The notes under the pieces were generated by a model. The model did not search any database and was not told where the DNA came from. It saw only the letters and a program-made list of their open reading frames with translations. From positions 124,001-188,000 of the forward strand of contig NZ_JABRWH010000002.1 in the NCBI RefSeq assembly GCF_013248975.1: DNA of 64,000 nucleotides, given 5' to 3'. The position numbers were made by a program, and so were the translations under genes. Positions within the stretch are counted from its first letter, which is position 1. The number at the start of each line of letters is the position of its first letter. This DNA comes from Neobacillus endophyticus (lineage in GTDB: Bacteria; Bacillota; Bacilli; Bacillales; Cytobacillaceae). Below, piece after piece: positions 62,875 to 64,000 of the stretch.

Positions 62875-63392
62875 TGAGTATTGCGGACAGAATGAGCCGG
62901 GGGTGCGGAGTTTTGAGCCATTGTTTGCGGACGACAGAGCCAGTGAATGCGGAGAGAGAGCCACTAGCTACAGTAACGAATTATAATACGAGGCCATGAA
63001 GATTATATGCACTTGTGTAGTGCCGACTTGCCTTTAAGGCTTGAGAGTGTTGCCTTAAAGGCAACATGGCCTGTGGGCATGATAGGCTTGGCTGCCACTC
63101 CATGTAATGTGTTTTGAGTTATATTGTTATACAGGATATATTCGTCGTTGGGATTTTCTGGATAGAGAAAAATTCAATGACTATGTGGTGGATTTTTGAT
63201 TGACTATATACACAATTAACCACAAAAAAACCTCCTGTATAATATTGTCATGCATTTTTGCATGCATTTTTTATTATACAAGAGGTTATTTGTTTTATCG
63301 TGCCAGCTCTAACTCCGCAGATGGTGGCTCACTCTTCCGCACTGACCGGCTCAAAACTCCGCACATGTGGCTCAATTCCTATGCAATAATCA
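62875..63392. mobile_element. 518-bp non-autonomous IS21-like element in the IS110 transposase
   Basis: Flanked by GGGTT on both sides (62870-62874; 63393-63397). The ends are inverted: TGAGTATTGCGGACAG at the left and TGATTATTGCATAGGA read inward from the right, both followed by AATGAGCC/AATTGAGCC. Several TGCGG...AGCC repeats lie inside each end, as in IS21 elements. There is no transposase frame. Inside are an inverted repeat (TTGCCTTTAAGGC ... GCCTTAAAGGCAA) and a 63-nt hairpin. Confidence 0.75.
63229..63288. repeat. Long hairpin within the IS21-like element
   Basis: AACCTCCTGTATAATA pairs with TATTATACAAGAGGTT, and an inner ATGCAT/ATGCAT pair closes the loop. It is the largest structure of the 518-bp element. 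Confidence 0.65.
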
Positions 63393-64000
63393 GGGTTTAC
63401 CCTCGTCGCGTTTTTTATCGTAAAACTCTCTTAATTTTTTATTTCGAGGAATAACGGTATCACTTGTCTTCTGTTTTCGGGCATCTCGAATTCCACAGTA
63501 TACAGCCATATATAATGCCTGCCTTAACCTTCTAGATCCTCTTTTTGTTATACGATTTTTGGTTGCTGTAAATCTTCCAGAAGAGTAAACGCTAGGATCT
63601 ATTCCCGCAAAGGCAACTAACTTTTTCGGGTGATTAAACCGATCTATTTCTCCTATTTCAGAAATGATTGTTGCCGCAATCTTTTCTCCGATACCAGGAA
63701 TAGACTGGATAATCTTATATTCTTCAATTTCTTTAGCGAGGGTATCTATTTCTGCTTCTAGTTGTGATAGATGCTCTTGATATTGAAGAACGATGGTGAT
63801 TAACATCTTTAGGTTAAAAATATGACTATCATACAAGTTATTTTGAAATGGATTTCGTAATGCTGCTTCAATAAGCTTTTGTGCTTTTTCTTTTGCCCAC
63901 TTTTCAGAACGCCTAGTACATAACGATGCAATCTTGTCGGTTAATACAGATTCGGTAGTTTTTAGTACCTGTTCAGAAGTAGGAAATAGGGAAAGAGTCT

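Larger units (their letters stand above)
62777..64000 (-). pseudogene. IS110-family transposase, split by a 518-bp insertion, N-terminus outside window
   Basis: The right part (63393-64000) reads TLSLFPTSEQVLKTTESVLT ... IIQSIPGIGEKIAATIISEI, FNHPKKLVAFAGIDPSVYSS and SGRFTATKNRITKRGSRRLR, ending KKRDEGKP: the transposase_20 C-terminal domain of IS110. The left part (62777-62874) continues it as KPYRVALIACVNKLLHLIYA, ending LLKNKTFFQELD and a stop. Both parts join exactly if the insertion 62875-63392 and one copy of GGGTT are removed. The DEDD part lies off the right edge. Confidence 0.85.

Overview
The window looks like a chromosome segment or large plasmid/chromid of a low-GC, spore-forming Bacillaceae (Bacillus, Neobacillus, Peribacillus or Priestia type). 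It is AT-rich, ribosome binding sites are AGGAGG-like, TTG and GTG starts are common, and most genes resemble Bacillus families (DUF3231, DUF3885, DUF3139, CBO0543, DgcK, RecU, Hfq, KinB-like kinase). No rRNA, tRNA or CRISPR array was seen. Second-copy-type housekeeping genes (MreB, Hfq, RecU) plus many mobile elements suggest an accessory region or extrachromosomal replicon; this is inference.

Layout. 0-5.3 kb: the right end of a Tn3-family transposon that cut a COG4705 membrane gene, an MreB/Mbl paralogue, and a CBO0543 gene with a nonsense codon. 5.3-16.4 kb: small Bacillus genes, a tyrosine recombinase with inverted repeats, an ArsR-type regulator divergent from an EmrB/QacA-type efflux pump, DUF3231, Hsp20, a Clp-fold (SDH) protease and intergenic repeats. 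16.4-21.1 kb: a cell-surface region, with DUF916 and WxL genes behind a c-di-GMP-I riboswitch and a three-gene minor-pilin operon. 21-26.5 kb: small membrane genes, a serine recombinase with its repeat sites, an unassigned ~175-nt structured RNA, and a DgcK-type diguanylate cyclase flanked by two related nested-hairpin elements. 26.6-37.1 kb: a low-oxygen/NO/metal block (quinol NO reductase, cytochrome-b-like protein, 48-aa coiled coil, cupin, ZosA/PfeT ATPase, lactate dehydrogenase, formate/nitrite transporter, Crp/Fnr regulator, AhpD-like protein). 37.6-41.9 kb: MarR, a second DUF3231 gene and a PAS-GGDEF-EAL gene, the last two broken by one extra A in A-runs. 43.1-46.9 kb: an IS231-like IS4 element that carries a SEC-C gene, then an IS200/IS605 TnpB element with its omega-RNA region. 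47.4-56.1 kb: VanZ, a XerS-like recombinase, a secreted nuclease, a double-HTH protein, immunity-like genes, Hfq, RecU and a sensor kinase. 56.3-60 kb: DUF3885, an MFS pump with its ArsR regulator, a lipoprotein and DUF3139. 60-64 kb: an IS21 element, then an IS110 transposase split by a 518-bp IS21-like non-autonomous element.

Cyclic di-GMP is a recurring theme: a synthase (DgcK), a GGDEF/EAL protein (frameshifted as read) and a c-di-GMP riboswitch in front of surface-protein genes. The main candidates for undescribed biology are the structured RNA at 24.77-24.95 kb, the paired hairpin elements around dgcK, the short IS21-like element, the IS231-like SEC-C cassette, and two genes whose RBS is followed by AUC instead of AUG.
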